A DNA stretch of 64,000 nucleotides from the NCBI GenBank assembly GCA_002783405.1, contig PFGG01000064.1, positions 62,001 to 126,000 on the forward strand. The letters are read 5' to 3'. Made by a program: the position numbers and the translations under genes. Below, piece by piece: positions 32,513 to 41,024 of the stretch; position 1 is the first letter of the stretch, and every line of letters starts with the position of its first letter. The DNA is from a bacterium (Candidatus Blackallbacteria) CG13_big_fil_rev_8_21_14_2_50_49_14 (GTDB taxonomy: Bacteria; Cyanobacteriota; Sericytochromatia; UBA7694). The notes beneath the pieces were generated by a model. It saw only the letters and a program-made list of their open reading frames with translations. It made no database searches and was not told the DNA's origin.

Positions 32513-34065
32513 GAGAGGCTTCGGATTTTGAGCGTTTCTTCAGTTTGGTAACTGGGGCCCGCAAAAATGAACGGCTGAAAACCATTGCCAGTTTTTTGGC
32601 GATGTTTCTTCTGCTTTTGTCCTATTATATGGTCAAGCCCCTTCGTAATTCTCAGTTTCTAAAAGAATTCAATACAGATTATTTGCCTTTTTTCTTTTTG
32701 TTTACTGCTTTCGTCTCTGTGATTGTCACCAAGATTTTCAATTCTTTTTACAATAAAATTGAAGTTTTTCGCCTGGTGGCCTATTCGTTTTTTGTCATGA
32801 TGGCGTGTAAGCTTTGTTTTCATTTCTATTTGCCGGTGGGCGGTAAGACGGCCATTGTCCTGTTCTATATTTTTGCCTCGGTTTATTTTCTTTTGGCGAC
32901 TGCGGTTCTCTGGGGCTGCATCAACTATATCTTTACCTCAGAAGAAGGTGAACGCTGCTACAGTTTTATTGCCATTGGCAGTATGATCGGGGGCCTGGTG
33001 GGTTCTGAGATTTCAGCTGTTTTTTCACGCGGAACGCTCAGAAGTTATGCTTTGGTCTTTTCTGCTTTGGTGATGGGCAGTGTTTTGCTGTTTTTACTCT
33101 TGGCAGTTAAATCCAACCGCTCCCCGCTGCGAAAAAAAACTGAGCGAAAAAACAAATCGGAGCCGCAAGCCGGATTCTTTTCAGACTTTCAGGAAATTTG
33201 GGCCAATCGCTATGTGCGTTCTTTGGCAGTGATGATGTACGCGATTGCAGCCTTTAATACCGTACTTGAGTTTCAAAGCCAGAAACTGATTGATCAGCAT
33301 ATGGCAACCCAGGCCTATCAACAGAATTTTCAATTCCTGGAAAAGGCTTTGATGCAGTCTGGCAAACAGGTTTCAAAGGAGACGGGGTTTGAATTCGTCT
33401 TTGGGCTGAAGGATCAGCCTGAAGCACAGCGACCTGCGCTCATTTCAGCTTTTGTACAAAGCCACGATCTGAATTTGAAACCGGATCTGCTGTTTAAAAC
33501 CTATCTAAGTTACCAGGATAAATTGGAAGCTCAAACCCGCGAAGTTTTCTCAAAAATATATTTGTTTCAAAATATTTTAGGCATTGCTCTGCTCTTTTTC
33601 GTTTCCCGTTGGCTCTTTCAACGGATGGGCGTACGTTTCACGGTTATGATTCTGCCCAGTTTTTATACGGTGGTGATTTTGGCTTTGTTTTTTCCGATCA
33701 ATCTCTTGATGATTGAATCGTTTTTGGTAATTGGATATGGCTTGAATTATTCTTTAAATCGCGCGACCCGCGAACTCTTATTTACAAAAACCAGCGATTC
33801 CACCATTTTCCGACTTAAACCCATGATAGATGGGCCTGTTCGTCGCCTGGGAGATGTGACCATGGCACTTCTTAAACTGGCACTTACGGTTTTCTTTGTT
33901 CAATTCTTACATTTACCCAGTGTGCGGGCTGATCAGATTTTTTTCGTGACCAGCCTCGCGATTTTGGGTTTTTGGATCTACTCTGTCTGGTATGTCGGTG
34001 GACGCTATGACCAACTCAAACGTGAAAGCGCCGCCGGTTTGAACACAGAAAGCGAAGCCGATTAA
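32509..34065 (+). CDS. Npt/Tlc-like (NTP/NDP carrier superfamily) membrane protein
   Basis: Inner-membrane protein of 518 residues with about eleven hydrophobic helices. The opening FLAMFLLLLSYYMVKPLRNSQFL corresponds to the first helix of Tlc/Npt ATP:ADP carriers and their free-living relatives ('SYY..KP.R...'), and GLNYSLNRATRELLFT to the conserved late motif; a soluble insert of about 110 residues (about 245-355) separates the two halves. Obligate intracellular bacteria use Tlc to take up host ATP; relatives in free-living bacteria carry other or unknown substrates. It is translationally coupled (ATGA) to the PhoD-like gene and its end overlaps the convergent cytochrome gene by 4 bases. 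Confidence 0.75.
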   Translation: MREASDFERFFSLVTGARKNERLKTIASFLAMFLLLLSYYMVKPLRNSQFLKEFNTDYLPFFFLFTAFVSVIVTKIFNSFYNKIEVFRLVAYSFFVMMACKLCFHFYLPVGGKTAIVLFYIFASVYFLLATAVLWGCINYIFTSEEGERCYSFIAIGSMIGGLVGSEISAVFSRGTLRSYALVFSALVMGSVLLFLLLAVKSNRSPLRKKTERKNKSEPQAGFFSDFQEIWANRYVRSLAVMMYAIAAFNTVLEFQSQKLIDQHMATQAYQQNFQFLEKALMQSGKQVSKETGFEFVFGLKDQPEAQRPALISAFVQSHDLNLKPDLLFKTYLSYQDKLEAQTREVFSKIYLFQNILGIALLFFVSRWLFQRMGVRFTVMILPSFYTVVILALFFPINLLMIESFLVIGYGLNYSLNRATRELLFTKTSDSTIFRLKPMIDGPVRRLGDVTMALLKLALTVFFVQFLHLPSVRADQIFFVTSLAILGFWIYSVWYVGGRYDQLKRESAAGLNTESEAD

Positions 34066-35075
34066 GACCCCTGTTGACCGCTCATCATGGGCTTGAAGGG
34101 GCCATATTTGTGCTGCTCAGCAGGGAAATTACCAGGCCAGGGTGCAAATGCTGCATCGACCGGTTTTTTGCTGCGATCGGGGAAATCATTTTCCAGGCCC
34201 GATTTCTGAGGACGTTCCAGGCTGTTGATATAGGCAGCCAGGTCAAAGGCCTCTTCGTTGGTTAAATTGGGGGTGCCAAAGGGCATATTGGCTTTGATAT
34301 ATTTGGCTGCTGTGATCACGCGTCCCATGCCCGCCCCATTGTTAAAGCTGTCCTTGCCCCACAATGCCGGATAAAGATAGCCTTCTTCAGGTTTGCTGGC
34401 ATTGGTTGGCAATCCAGCGCCTGTGGGTTGATGGCACATGGCACACTTCGCAGTGTATAGCGCCTTGCCCTTTTCTGGGCTGGCAGCACGCTCGAGAAGT
34501 TCAATATCTGGTAAACCTTGGCCTTCGATTTTGGCCCCTTTGGGAATATCCTGGCTTAACCATTGCATATAGGCCAGGATGGCTTTCATTTCTTTGCTGT
34601 CTTCGGCCAGGGCTTTGCCATTCAGACTGCGTTCAAAACAACCATTGATACGTTCCGAGAGTTTGATCTCACGGTTTTCACGGCCCCGGTAACGGGGGTA
34701 ACGCGCTGTGATTCCCACAAAGCCAAGTGCATTGGCCTGTTTGCCGGCATTTAGGTGGCAACTTTTACAGGATAAATGGTTCCCTGCAATGCGTTTGCTG
34801 GGATCCGCCATTTCTGGGCCCAGGTATTTTGCGGTATGGGTGATAATTTCTTCTCCCCACTTGATTTCTTCTCCAGCTGAACCTTCAGGCAAGGCTGCGG
34901 GCAGTTTCCAGGGAAGCGCTTGGCTGGTTGTGGGGGCTTGTTTTTCTTTTTGTGTGGTTGAATTTTTGGTCTCTGCCTGTTTTGTTTCTTCTTTGGGGGC
35001 GCAGGCCACCAGACTTAAAAACAGGGTGAGACTGATGATCGGTAGGGACTTCGGGATCATTGCCATTTGAAACAT
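34062..35075 (-). CDS. TsdA-like dihaem cytochrome c lipoprotein (thiosulfate dehydrogenase family)
   Basis: Predicted dihaem cytochrome c of about 337 residues, anchored by a lipobox (SLVAC, Cys25) and a Pro/Thr/Lys-rich linker to about residue 60. Haem 1 is CKSCH (C103, C106, H107); haem 2 is CAMCH (C211, C214, H215). RYPRYR followed by RINGCFERSLNGK is a TsdA mark, and Cys146 in it corresponds to the cysteine axial ligand of haem 1 in TsdA. ANMPFG (Met264) is the likely second ligand of haem 2. TsdA enzymes couple two thiosulfate to tetrathionate. Lipid anchoring is unusual for the family. The start may be any of three nearby ATG codons. Three bases separate it from the upstream DUF2490 gene. 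Confidence 0.83.
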   Translation of the reverse strand: MFQMAMIPKSLPIISLTLFLSLVACAPKEETKQAETKNSTTQKEKQAPTTSQALPWKLPAALPEGSAGEEIKWGEEIITHTAKYLGPEMADPSKRIAGNHLSCKSCHLNAGKQANALGFVGITARYPRYRGRENREIKLSERINGCFERSLNGKALAEDSKEMKAILAYMQWLSQDIPKGAKIEGQGLPDIELLERAASPEKGKALYTAKCAMCHQPTGAGLPTNASKPEEGYLYPALWGKDSFNNGAGMGRVITAAKYIKANMPFGTPNLTNEEAFDLAAYINSLERPQKSGLENDFPDRSKKPVDAAFAPWPGNFPAEQHKYGPFKPMMSGQQGS

Positions 35076-35078
35076 AAC

Positions 35079-35774
35079 TTACTCTCCTCCATGTACATCT
35101 TTCGCATAATCAGGGGGCGCAAAGAACAAAAAGAGCATCAAAATATGATCGGCGGTCCAGGTGTTGTCATTGCCCTTACGCCAGCGCTGCATATAGCCCA
35201 TGTCCATTTGCAAGGAACGATCGAACACATGACGAACCCCCAGAATGCTACGATTTTGGTTAAACCCTTGCGGGTACTCGATAAACACCTCGTTGGCAAG
35301 GTAGGGAATCCACGCTTCAGAGAACCCTGTCCAATTTAAACGCAACAGATTGCGTACGCGCCAGTTGGAGCGGGTGGGGAAATAGCGGTATTCAATCCGG
35401 GTGCGATCAATCCATTTCAATTCAGGCATGAATTTGCCCCGAAAAACCGGCTCAATATTGAATCGGTATTCCTGGGTGCTCTTTCCGCCAGGTATGCCTA
35501 CATAAATAATATCTCCCAAAAGCCCCAGCGAAAAGCCAGGGGTAAAATCCCATTGCGGACCCAGACTGAATCTGAGAATTCCCAGCCCGCCATCAAAGCG
35601 TGGGGCCAACTGAGAGACAGTAAAGGTATCAAAGCGAGAGGGCAACCAAATATTTTCTTTTTGTAAAGGAATACGTACATCGACTGCATTCCAAAGCTCT
35701 GTATCAGCATTTGCTGGCAAGTTCAGGGTTGTAAGCATGAAGATTGAAATTATGAGCGTTTTGAGAAAATCCAT
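35079..35774 (-). CDS. DUF2490-like outer-membrane protein
   Basis: Exported protein of 231 residues: signal peptide with cleavage after ANA (about residue 23), then regularly spaced amphipathic beta strands (LGILRFSLGPQW, TRIEYRYFP, RNLLRLNWT, NEVFIEYP, LQMDMGYMQRW), the layout of DUF2490 beta-barrels. It ends in a hydrophobic stretch and an acidic tail. AGGA is 8 bases before the ATG. It is the first gene of a two-gene unit with the TsdA-like cytochrome, so a role in outer-membrane passage or anchoring linked to thiosulfate oxidation is possible, not shown. Confidence 0.75.
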   Translation of the reverse strand: MDFLKTLIISIFMLTTLNLPANADTELWNAVDVRIPLQKENIWLPSRFDTFTVSQLAPRFDGGLGILRFSLGPQWDFTPGFSLGLLGDIIYVGIPGGKSTQEYRFNIEPVFRGKFMPELKWIDRTRIEYRYFPTRSNWRVRNLLRLNWTGFSEAWIPYLANEVFIEYPQGFNQNRSILGVRHVFDRSLQMDMGYMQRWRKGNDNTWTADHILMLFLFFAPPDYAKDVHGGE

Positions 35775-35790
35775 GGTTTAAATCCTAATT

Positions 35791-35832
35791 TACTATACCC
35801 TGTATAGTATATTAATTCGGGGGATTTTGCAA
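35791..35832 (-). promoter_or_regulatory. Promoter with dyad operator over the -10 box (DUF2490-tsdA unit)
   Basis: On the minus strand a -35 box TTGCAA (35827-35832), 17-base spacer and -10 box TACTAT (35804-35809). A perfect 8-bp dyad, TACTATAC-CCT-GTATAGTA at 35791-35809, covers the -10 box and start site. A dimeric repressor bound here would block transcription. The start codon is 17 bases downstream of the dyad. Confidence 0.6.
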
Positions 35833-35974
35833 GTCTTCCTGTTGAAATTGTAGATAACCTAAAATTTACCGCTACTTAATTAAATGTTGCAATAAAGATA
35901 AGAATATTTCACCATTTCTTCACGATATAGAAGATATAAATCAAAATTAATTCGTAGAGAGTGAGACTTTAAAA

Positions 35975-37378
35975 ATGGGAAATATTTCTTCCACAAATAA
36001 TCAACCCTTGGTGAATACCCAGAATCTGCAAAAACCAGCAGCAGCGAAGCCTGAACTGGGCAAAACCACCTTAGAAAAATTCGGAGAAACCAAACTTGGT
36101 ACTTTTTACAAAGACAGCCCCGTACTTTCTGGGGTCGCAACCGGCATCACCGCCTTGGGTGTGGTGGGCTTGGGTCTGAAAAATCATGGACTGGGTGAAT
36201 TGCTTTTCAGCCGGGGAACTGGCGGTATTCTGGCCGGAGGTACTGGCGCGGTTCTACTCGAAGACGGCATTAAAGACATCCGTGAAGGAAGTGAGCTGAA
36301 AGGCAGTATTAAAGCCGGCGTGGGTGGTATTGGGGTGCTCGGCGGAGCTGAACTTTTGACCAAAGTTCCTGTCTTGAGCAAACCTGTTGAAGTGGTATTT
36401 AAAAATGGCTATGCCACAGGTGGTACGGCTTTGGCTGCTGGAGCTGCTTATATGATTAAAGACGGCGTAGAAGATCTCGCCAATGGCGACAAATTAGCGG
36501 GTGGTCTGAAGACGGCTGCTGGTGTCGCTGGTGGACTGGGTGCAACTGAACTGGTGGGCCGTCAATTTGGAAAAAGCCTTATCATTGAGCCCTTGGTCAA
36601 ACTTTCCTCAACCAAGGCTGCTCAAGGTTCTGGAGCGGTTCTCGGTGGAGCAGCCGCAGCAGGCCTGGTCACTGATGGTGCCCAGCGTCTGGCTGAAAAT
36701 GGTTCTTTCTTAAACGATGCTGCGGGTCTGGCTGAAGTCGCTGGTGGCGCACTCTTGGCCACAGGCAGTACCAGTCTGGCTGGACACGCTTTGGGTTCTG
36801 AAGCCCTGAAAACTGTGATGCCCAAAACTGCCAAACAACTCGGTGGCGCAGCCTTGGTTGGCACCTCTTATGTACTGGGCAAAGAAGCCGTTAAAAACCT
36901 AAGTAAAAATGGTGTGACCTATTTGGGCACTGCCGCTGCCACGGGCGCTGCCCTCTCTGCACTGGGTGCAGCTGAAACCTTTGGCGTCAACCGGGCGTTT
37001 AGCAAAGGCGGCCAATTTGCTGCCGCCGCAGGCGTTGGCGTCGCTTCAGGCTTGCTCGCCAAAAGCGCAATTGAAGACTTGAGTGATGGCAAACTGCACG
37101 AAGGCGCGCTGAAAGGTTTTGGCGCAGTCGTGGGCGGTGGCGCAGCTTTGGCTCTGGCCGATGTTCCAGGTGTTCGCCAAGTGGGTGAAAAAGTGCTCAA
37201 GGGCGCATGGGAAGGCGTCATTGCTCCAGTAGGTGAGTTTGCAGTAAAGAATCCCTTGGTGGCAATTCCCTTGGCTGTAGGGGGTGCATATGCCGTCTAC
37301 AAGCTGACCGACAAAGGTGGCAAAGCAGAGCAGGCTGAAGCTCCTCAAGCCGAAGCCAAGCCCGCCACTGAAAAATAA
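35975..37378 (+). CDS. Gly/Ala-rich tandem-repeat protein, unknown
   Basis: Protein of 467 residues with no signal peptide; the first 35 are polar. From about 50 to 440 there are about six repeats of 60-70 residues, each a pair of hydrophobic Gly/Ala segments joined by a polar helix: e.g. LLEDGIKDIREGSELKGSIK, then MIKDGVEDLANGDKLAGGLK, GLVTDGAQRLAENGSFL, VLGKEAVKNLSKNGVTYL, LAKSAIEDLSDGKLHEGALK. The constant part is 'x.xDGxxDL.xGxxLxGxLK.G.GxxGxLGxxEL'. Small-residue spacing is like glycine-zipper membrane proteins. C-terminus Lys/Glu/Ala-rich. Monocistronic with a good terminator. I know no family for it; membrane insertion or compartment-like assembly are both conceivable. Confidence 0.75.
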   Translation: MGNISSTNNQPLVNTQNLQKPAAAKPELGKTTLEKFGETKLGTFYKDSPVLSGVATGITALGVVGLGLKNHGLGELLFSRGTGGILAGGTGAVLLEDGIKDIREGSELKGSIKAGVGGIGVLGGAELLTKVPVLSKPVEVVFKNGYATGGTALAAGAAYMIKDGVEDLANGDKLAGGLKTAAGVAGGLGATELVGRQFGKSLIIEPLVKLSSTKAAQGSGAVLGGAAAAGLVTDGAQRLAENGSFLNDAAGLAEVAGGALLATGSTSLAGHALGSEALKTVMPKTAKQLGGAALVGTSYVLGKEAVKNLSKNGVTYLGTAAATGAALSALGAAETFGVNRAFSKGGQFAAAAGVGVASGLLAKSAIEDLSDGKLHEGALKGFGAVVGGGAALALADVPGVRQVGEKVLKGAWEGVIAPVGEFAVKNPLVAIPLAVGGAYAVYKLTDKGGKAEQAEAPQAEAKPATEK

Positions 37379-37391
37379 AGCTTGAAATCGC

Positions 37392-37426
37392 AGGCCCCGT
37401 TTGTAGAAATACGAACGGGGCCTTTT
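37392..37426 (+). terminator. Rho-independent terminator
   Basis: AGGCCCCGTTTGT / ACGAACGGGGCCT (13-bp stem, one G-T pair) with a 6-base loop, followed by TTT. It begins 13 bases after the stop of the Gly/Ala-rich gene. Confidence 0.88.
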
Positions 37427-37539
37427 GCTGAAAGGGGTTTTTCTGCCTGGATTTCAGGCTGAAGCCTGTGCTATTCTGGACTTGTGACAGTCGCATCATC
37501 TCAAGCAACGATTGCAAGCCAAGCCTGGGGGCAAAAGAA

Positions 37540-39486
37540 GTGAAACTGGTCTTTTATTACCCTTGTGAATTTGCCCATGCCCACGCCACGATCCATGGGC
37601 CGATGGGACTGACCTATATCGCAGCGCATCTTCAAAAAGAACTGGGTGTTGAAGACATCAAGATAGAAGTGGATATTGACAGGGTCATTGCACACAAGCC
37701 TGATCTGGTCGGTGTTTCATCTTATACCCAAACCTATCCCAAAGCCTTGGCCGGAGCTTGGCGGGTCAAAAAAGAATTGGGGGTTCCTGTGATCTTGGGG
37801 GGGCCCCATATGAACGCCATGCCTGAACTTTTTCCTGAAAAGGGCCCCTTTGATCTGGGAGCCTATGGCGAAGGTGAGCATACCTCGGTTGAATTGGTGC
37901 GGCGTTTTCTGCAGGATCGTTGGGAACCCACGCAATTTAAAGATATTCCTGGCCTGGTGTTTTATGATGAGACCCATCAATTGGTGAAAACACCCCGCGC
38001 AGCAGATATTGAAGATCTCGACAGCCTCTGCCTGCCGCGACGGGAATTGCTTGAGGCCTGGTTTCCCAATCATGGCAAAATAGGGCAATGGCGTCAGGGG
38101 CTTTATACCTCTCGGGATTGCCCGTTTCGTTGCCGCTTCTGTATTCACAGCGTGATTCAGGGCATGCCCCGTTACCACAGTGTAGAACGGGTGATCAGTG
38201 AATTGGAGCAGATTATTCGCGAGTACCCACAGCAAAAAATCGTCACCATTTATGACGATATTTTCGTGGTTTCAAAAAAACGACTGATCGAATTGGTTGA
38301 AGGGATTCGGGCGGCGGGTATTCACAAGCGCTTGGGTTTTGTTGCCATGATCAAAACCAGTACCTTTAATGCAGAAATTGCCTTCTTGCTGAAGGATATG
38401 AATGTCAAACTGATTTCTTTTGGCTTTGAAACGGGCAGTGCCGAAGTACTTAAGTATCTGAAGGGCCGGGGGGCCCGTCTCAGCCAGCACCAGGAAGCGC
38501 TTGATATCTGCCGCAATCTGAATTTAAGAACCACTGGCTATTTTATTATGGGCAGCCCGATTGAAAGCTCCCAGGACTTGGCTAAAACCTATTGGTTTAT
38601 TCGCCACAATATTCTGCAATTGCATACCGCAGGTATGTTTTGCCTGATCCCTTTTCCGGGCACCCGTTTTTGGGAAGATTACCGTGAAGTGACGGGCCAT
38701 ACCCCGGATACCTTGGGGTGGGAAGTCTTTGACCATAAATTTATGGATTGGGATGAGGGCTACCCCTTCTTTATTAACCAGCACTATACCCCCGAGTTTT
38801 TGAATTCAGCTTACCGTCAGTTTGCCAAACTGAGGCCTCGTTTGGCCTCAGCTCCGCATTGGGAACGAGAAGAAGAACGCGTGATGGGGTATAAACGCGC
38901 GTTGTATCAATATCTTCAGCCGGTTTTGGCAGCGAATCAAAGTTTGCTTGAAGTTGCCCCTTTTGCCAATTCATATTTTGAATGGAGTATGTTTGATACG
39001 GATCAGGTCAAACTCTTTGCTTTGAATGATCCTGAATCTCTGCTTCCAGAAGTGCCTGGAGCCGCGCTTTATTTTAATCATTGTCTCGAGCTGAAGCCTG
39101 ATCCCCTCTCATTTTTGCGTGAGGTTTTGAGCCAGCATCCCTCACAAGCCCCAGTCTATCTCAGTTTTTACAATGCTCTGTTTTTGCCCTTGCTGCAGCG
39201 TTTGCTTTCGGGTGAAACCCCTGAAGGTTTTTTTGAGCCCCCTTATTGGCTCAATCCAGCCAAGCTTTTTAGTTTAGCCCAAATGCAAAACCTGCTTCGC
39301 GCTGCGGGGCTGGAAATTCTTGAGGTTTATCGCAATCCCCAACCTGTTGAAAATCAATCTGAGTTTTCACGTTTGGTTCCTCCGCTATTGGAACAAATGG
39401 CGCACCCTGATTTGGCCCGCGAGTTCAAGATCTACAGCTATTTTCTGATTTTAAAGCGGGTGGGCATGAGCTTATCTTTAGCCTAA
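37540..39486 (+). CDS. B12-binding radical SAM protein with C-terminal methyltransferase-like remnant
   Basis: Protein of 648 residues. Domains: B12-binding Rossmann domain (about 1-130; VGVSSYTQTYPKA, PVILGGPHMNAMPELFP), radical SAM core (about 170-400) with the CxxxCxxC cluster motif CPFRCRFC, and FGFETGSAEVLKYLKG. From about 450 a third region looks like a class I methyltransferase that has lost its SAM-binding Gly-rich loop: LLEVAPFANSYFEWSMF, then YFNHCLELKPDPLSFLREVL in the place of 'HVLEH..dP..~L~e', and MQNLLRAAGLEILEVYRN as the usual 'L..aGF.i'. The GTG at 37540, with GGGGG upstream, is preferred over the frame from 37468. Such B12-radical SAM enzymes often methylate unactivated carbon or modify lipids and natural products. 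No other biosynthetic gene is adjacent. Confidence 0.85.
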   Translation: MKLVFYYPCEFAHAHATIHGPMGLTYIAAHLQKELGVEDIKIEVDIDRVIAHKPDLVGVSSYTQTYPKALAGAWRVKKELGVPVILGGPHMNAMPELFPEKGPFDLGAYGEGEHTSVELVRRFLQDRWEPTQFKDIPGLVFYDETHQLVKTPRAADIEDLDSLCLPRRELLEAWFPNHGKIGQWRQGLYTSRDCPFRCRFCIHSVIQGMPRYHSVERVISELEQIIREYPQQKIVTIYDDIFVVSKKRLIELVEGIRAAGIHKRLGFVAMIKTSTFNAEIAFLLKDMNVKLISFGFETGSAEVLKYLKGRGARLSQHQEALDICRNLNLRTTGYFIMGSPIESSQDLAKTYWFIRHNILQLHTAGMFCLIPFPGTRFWEDYREVTGHTPDTLGWEVFDHKFMDWDEGYPFFINQHYTPEFLNSAYRQFAKLRPRLASAPHWEREEERVMGYKRALYQYLQPVLAANQSLLEVAPFANSYFEWSMFDTDQVKLFALNDPESLLPEVPGAALYFNHCLELKPDPLSFLREVLSQHPSQAPVYLSFYNALFLPLLQRLLSGETPEGFFEPPYWLNPAKLFSLAQMQNLLRAAGLEILEVYRNPQPVENQSEFSRLVPPLLEQMAHPDLAREFKIYSYFLILKRVGMSLSLA

Positions 39487-39616
39487 GCAAATTATCCCCA
39501 GTCTAAACTGATTAAAGAAAATTCAAACTCTGTTCAAGAAATGACTAAACCCTGCAAGCTTTGGTCATGCTGGCGCTATAACCTTCTTATCAAAAGCGTA
39601 ATTGAGGTAGAGAAAA

Positions 39617-40426
39617 ATGACTGAGATTAAAATCGGAAATGCAAGTTTAAGCGTTGAAGGCATTCGCCCCCTGAAAAAAGATGTTCAAGTCGATGAAAAA
39701 CTGAAAAATCAATTGGCCAAAGATGGCTTTGATTCCATTATCTTCAAAAAAGGCGACGAACTTTTCATTGCCTATCAAAAAAATATGAAGCTCGATGATT
39801 TGAAATTGAATCTGGATGTCAACACCTTTGATGTCAATTCTGCCTATGATGCAGGCCAACTGTCTGTAGACGGCGATGCCGTTCAGGTTTTGCATGTCGA
39901 TGATGAAAACAGAGATTCTTTCTGGGTTGCACCCTATAAAACCGCAGCCAGCGGTGTGAAGAGCCTGATCAACCATCCCTTTGGTAAATCTGCCATTCTG
40001 GGTTTTGTCGGGGGTGTGGTGACTTCAGTGGCGGGTCAGCATCTCAATATTGAAAAAAGTTACAAAACAAATTACAATGGTGCTCCAGTGAATCCCTCTC
40101 AGTACCGTATCTTTATGGGTACCTTGCTGGGGACTGCCGGTGGTGCAGTAGCGGGTGGTCTGAAAGCCGGTGCAGAACACAATGAACCTAAATTCTGGGA
40201 TACGGGTGCTGGGATTGGCACTGCTGCCGTCGGTTATGGCGCTGGTGCCTTGGCGGGTTGGGGTGGAAATGCCCTGGTCAATGTGGCCAAAGAAAATCCC
40301 AAAGTAACGGCAATGGCCGTAGGGGTTGCTGCTGTTGTGATTGGCACAGGTATTGCCTTGGATGCCATGTCAGACAACAACAAACCTGCTACCTACCGCG
40401 TGATCAATCAAATCTCTCAAAAATAG
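39617..40426 (+). CDS. Gly-rich protein with polar N-terminal domain, unknown
   Basis: Protein of 269 residues. Residues 1-105 form a soluble domain of alternating strands and helices (IKIGNASLSVEGIRPLKK, DGFDSIIFKKGDELFIAYQK); the rest has four hydrophobic Gly/Ala segments (FVGGVVTSVAG, LLGTAGGAVAGGLKAGA, GIGTAAVGYGAGALAG, MAVGVAAVVIGTGIALDAM) of glycine-zipper kind. No signal peptide. The start follows TAGAG within a weak SD (GAGGTAGAG). The protein ends at a good terminator, so it is monocistronic. Shares style with 35975-37378 and 51405-52295, not clear sequence identity. Confidence 0.7.
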   Translation: MTEIKIGNASLSVEGIRPLKKDVQVDEKLKNQLAKDGFDSIIFKKGDELFIAYQKNMKLDDLKLNLDVNTFDVNSAYDAGQLSVDGDAVQVLHVDDENRDSFWVAPYKTAASGVKSLINHPFGKSAILGFVGGVVTSVAGQHLNIEKSYKTNYNGAPVNPSQYRIFMGTLLGTAGGAVAGGLKAGAEHNEPKFWDTGAGIGTAAVGYGAGALAGWGGNALVNVAKENPKVTAMAVGVAAVVIGTGIALDAMSDNNKPATYRVINQISQK

Positions 40427-40454
40427 TTTTTAGTTTCCACTCTCTCATTACGCT

Positions 40455-40486
40455 GCCCGTGGTTTTTACCACGGGCTTTTTGTTTT
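40455..40486 (+). terminator. Rho-independent terminator
   Basis: GCCCGTGGT, TTTT loop, ACCACGGGC followed by TTTTTGTTTT; begins 28 bases after the stop of the Gly-rich gene. The next gene on the other strand ends at 40492. Confidence 0.95.
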
Positions 40487-40491
40487 GAGCT

Positions 40492-41004
40492 TTAATGAAT
40501 CCAATGGTGGATCTGGCCGAGAAAAGAACGGCCATCGCCATTTTTGATCCCTTTCTGAGCTGAACGCAAAACCTGACGCAGGGCCTGGCGAACATCGCCC
40601 CGCCCAAAATCACGCAGACTGAGTTCCAGCCGCAAGACGGCTTGAAGGGTGCCTGCCAAACCCGATTGCGGGGGTTCGGGTTTAAGCGAAAGCACTTCGA
40701 GGGCTGTGACCGCATCTTGATCCCGCAGGCCATGGTTGCTCATATGATCCTGCAATGCGAGTATAAATTCGATGCTGGTGACCAAGCCCTGCAGGGCTTC
40801 TTGCGAAGCGGGTTTTTGTTCTAAATAGAGGTTCTCAAGCGGCAATAAACCATAACGTAAATTATCAGGGCAAACCACTTGATCCGCGAGTAAGCCTGTG
40901 CCCTCTTGGCTGAGCAGACCCATGGCATAGGATTGACTGGCTTTTGCAGGGGGGGAGAAGAGACCTTTTTCAGTCAGGGTATTGAGTAAAGCTGAATCTG
41001 ACAT
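40492..41004 (-). CDS. Hypothetical protein beside response regulator
   Basis: Soluble, probably all-helical protein of 170 residues that I do not recognise. It lies 20 bases downstream of the OmpR-type regulator, so they are likely co-transcribed. Its segments LLTEKGLF-like start (MSDSALLNTLTEKGLF) and the mid part ENLYLEQKPASQEALQGL, with LRLELSLRDFGRGDVRQALR, give no motif for kinase or phosphatase. It could serve as a partner of the regulator, but this is only context. Confidence 0.6.
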   Translation of the reverse strand: MSDSALLNTLTEKGLFSPPAKASQSYAMGLLSQEGTGLLADQVVCPDNLRYGLLPLENLYLEQKPASQEALQGLVTSIEFILALQDHMSNHGLRDQDAVTALEVLSLKPEPPQSGLAGTLQAVLRLELSLRDFGRGDVRQALRQVLRSAQKGIKNGDGRSFLGQIHHWIH

Positions 41005-41024
41005 GCTTGATTCGAATTTCCTTT

